13,820 nt of DNA from Deltaproteobacteria bacterium (GTDB taxonomy: Bacteria; Desulfobacterota; Desulfobacteria; Desulfobacterales; Desulfatirhabdiaceae): NCBI GenBank assembly GCA_021778975.1, contig JAJYBO010000050.1, positions 1-13,820 of the forward strand. The letters run 5' to 3'. Positions 13,648-13,820 of the stretch are shown in pieces. Numbering within the stretch: position 1 is the first letter of the stretch; each line of letters begins with the position of its first letter. The notes under the pieces were generated by a model, which did no database searches, was not told the origin of the DNA, and saw only the letters and a list, made by a program, of their open reading frames with translations. The position numbers and the translations under genes are program-made.

Positions 13648-13820
13648 AAAAGTTCCCCCCTGTTCTCTATGGTTATGACAAAATCAGAAGCAGACAATAT
13701 CAAGGCTGTAGATACGGCCTGTGCTCTATTGGACATAAAATATATTCAAAGTCAAGGAGAATCACAAAGGCGTATAAAATCACAAGGCTGCCAGAAAAAA
13801 TCTTCAGTATTTTCAGGATA
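13648..13820. other. Upstream region of the peptidase gene, to the window edge
   Basis: The sequence is AT-rich and carries no gene. On the minus strand TTGACT (13755-13750) could be a -35 box, but I find no convincing -10 at normal spacing. The G-rich ribosome-binding site of the peptidase is at 13655-13660. Confidence 0.35.

Noticed and set aside
13760..13800. Sigma54-type promoter (TGGCA...) upstream of the peptidase
   Set aside because: A TGGCA is present on the minus strand, but the GC dinucleotide required at proper spacing is missing.

Overview
The window looks like a chromosomal stretch of a Gram-negative anaerobe, most likely a Desulfobacterota (Desulfosarcina/Desulfonema-like) bacterium. 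This rests on recalled resemblance, not a database search: a DUF1015 protein, a hybrid histidine kinase, a Cache-HAMP-SpoIIE phosphatase, a lone NMT1/THI5-like binding protein, and a secreted C10 peptidase ending in a module I associate with that group. Base composition looks fairly even and moderately GC-rich. I see no tRNA, rRNA, CRISPR array, transposase, integrase or phage gene.

Layout. At the left edge (2-619, +) is the 3' end of a hybrid sensor kinase (ATPase end plus receiver). After 249 bases comes a DUF1015 gene (869-2200, +). It converges on a five-gene minus-strand cluster that reads right to left: a DEAD-box RNA helicase (8359-6599), a cyclodeaminase/FchA-like protein (6567-5884), an exported NMT1/THI5-like substrate-binding protein (5887-4886), a membrane Cache-HAMP-SpoIIE phosphatase (4941-2971), and a TrmN6-like methyltransferase (2978-2241). 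The last four genes overlap each other by 4, 56 and 8 bases, so they are probably translationally coupled. The helicase lies 31 bases upstream and may share the transcript.

A 387-base divergent intergenic region (8360-8746) holds a good minus-strand sigma70-like promoter, with a leader of about 200 nt for the helicase. It also precedes a plus-strand gene for a 1006-residue protein of unknown function (8747-11767). That protein has a soluble N-terminal part with PHP-like motifs and a hydrophobic C-terminal part. A strong hairpin separates it from a convergent minus-strand gene for a secreted C10 (streptopain-like) cysteine peptidase (13647-11821). The last 173 bases are upstream sequence of the peptidase.

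The most interesting unit is the coupled trio of FchA-like protein, orphan periplasmic binding protein and Cache-sensor phosphatase. No transporter permease or ATPase accompanies the binding protein. This suggests, but does not prove, that the binding protein feeds a sensory phosphatase rather than an importer. The 1006-residue protein is the largest unexplained gene. Two short degenerate heptanucleotide-periodic tracts lie at the 3' ends of the helicase and methyltransferase genes; in the helicase the tract has become a C-terminal tail.
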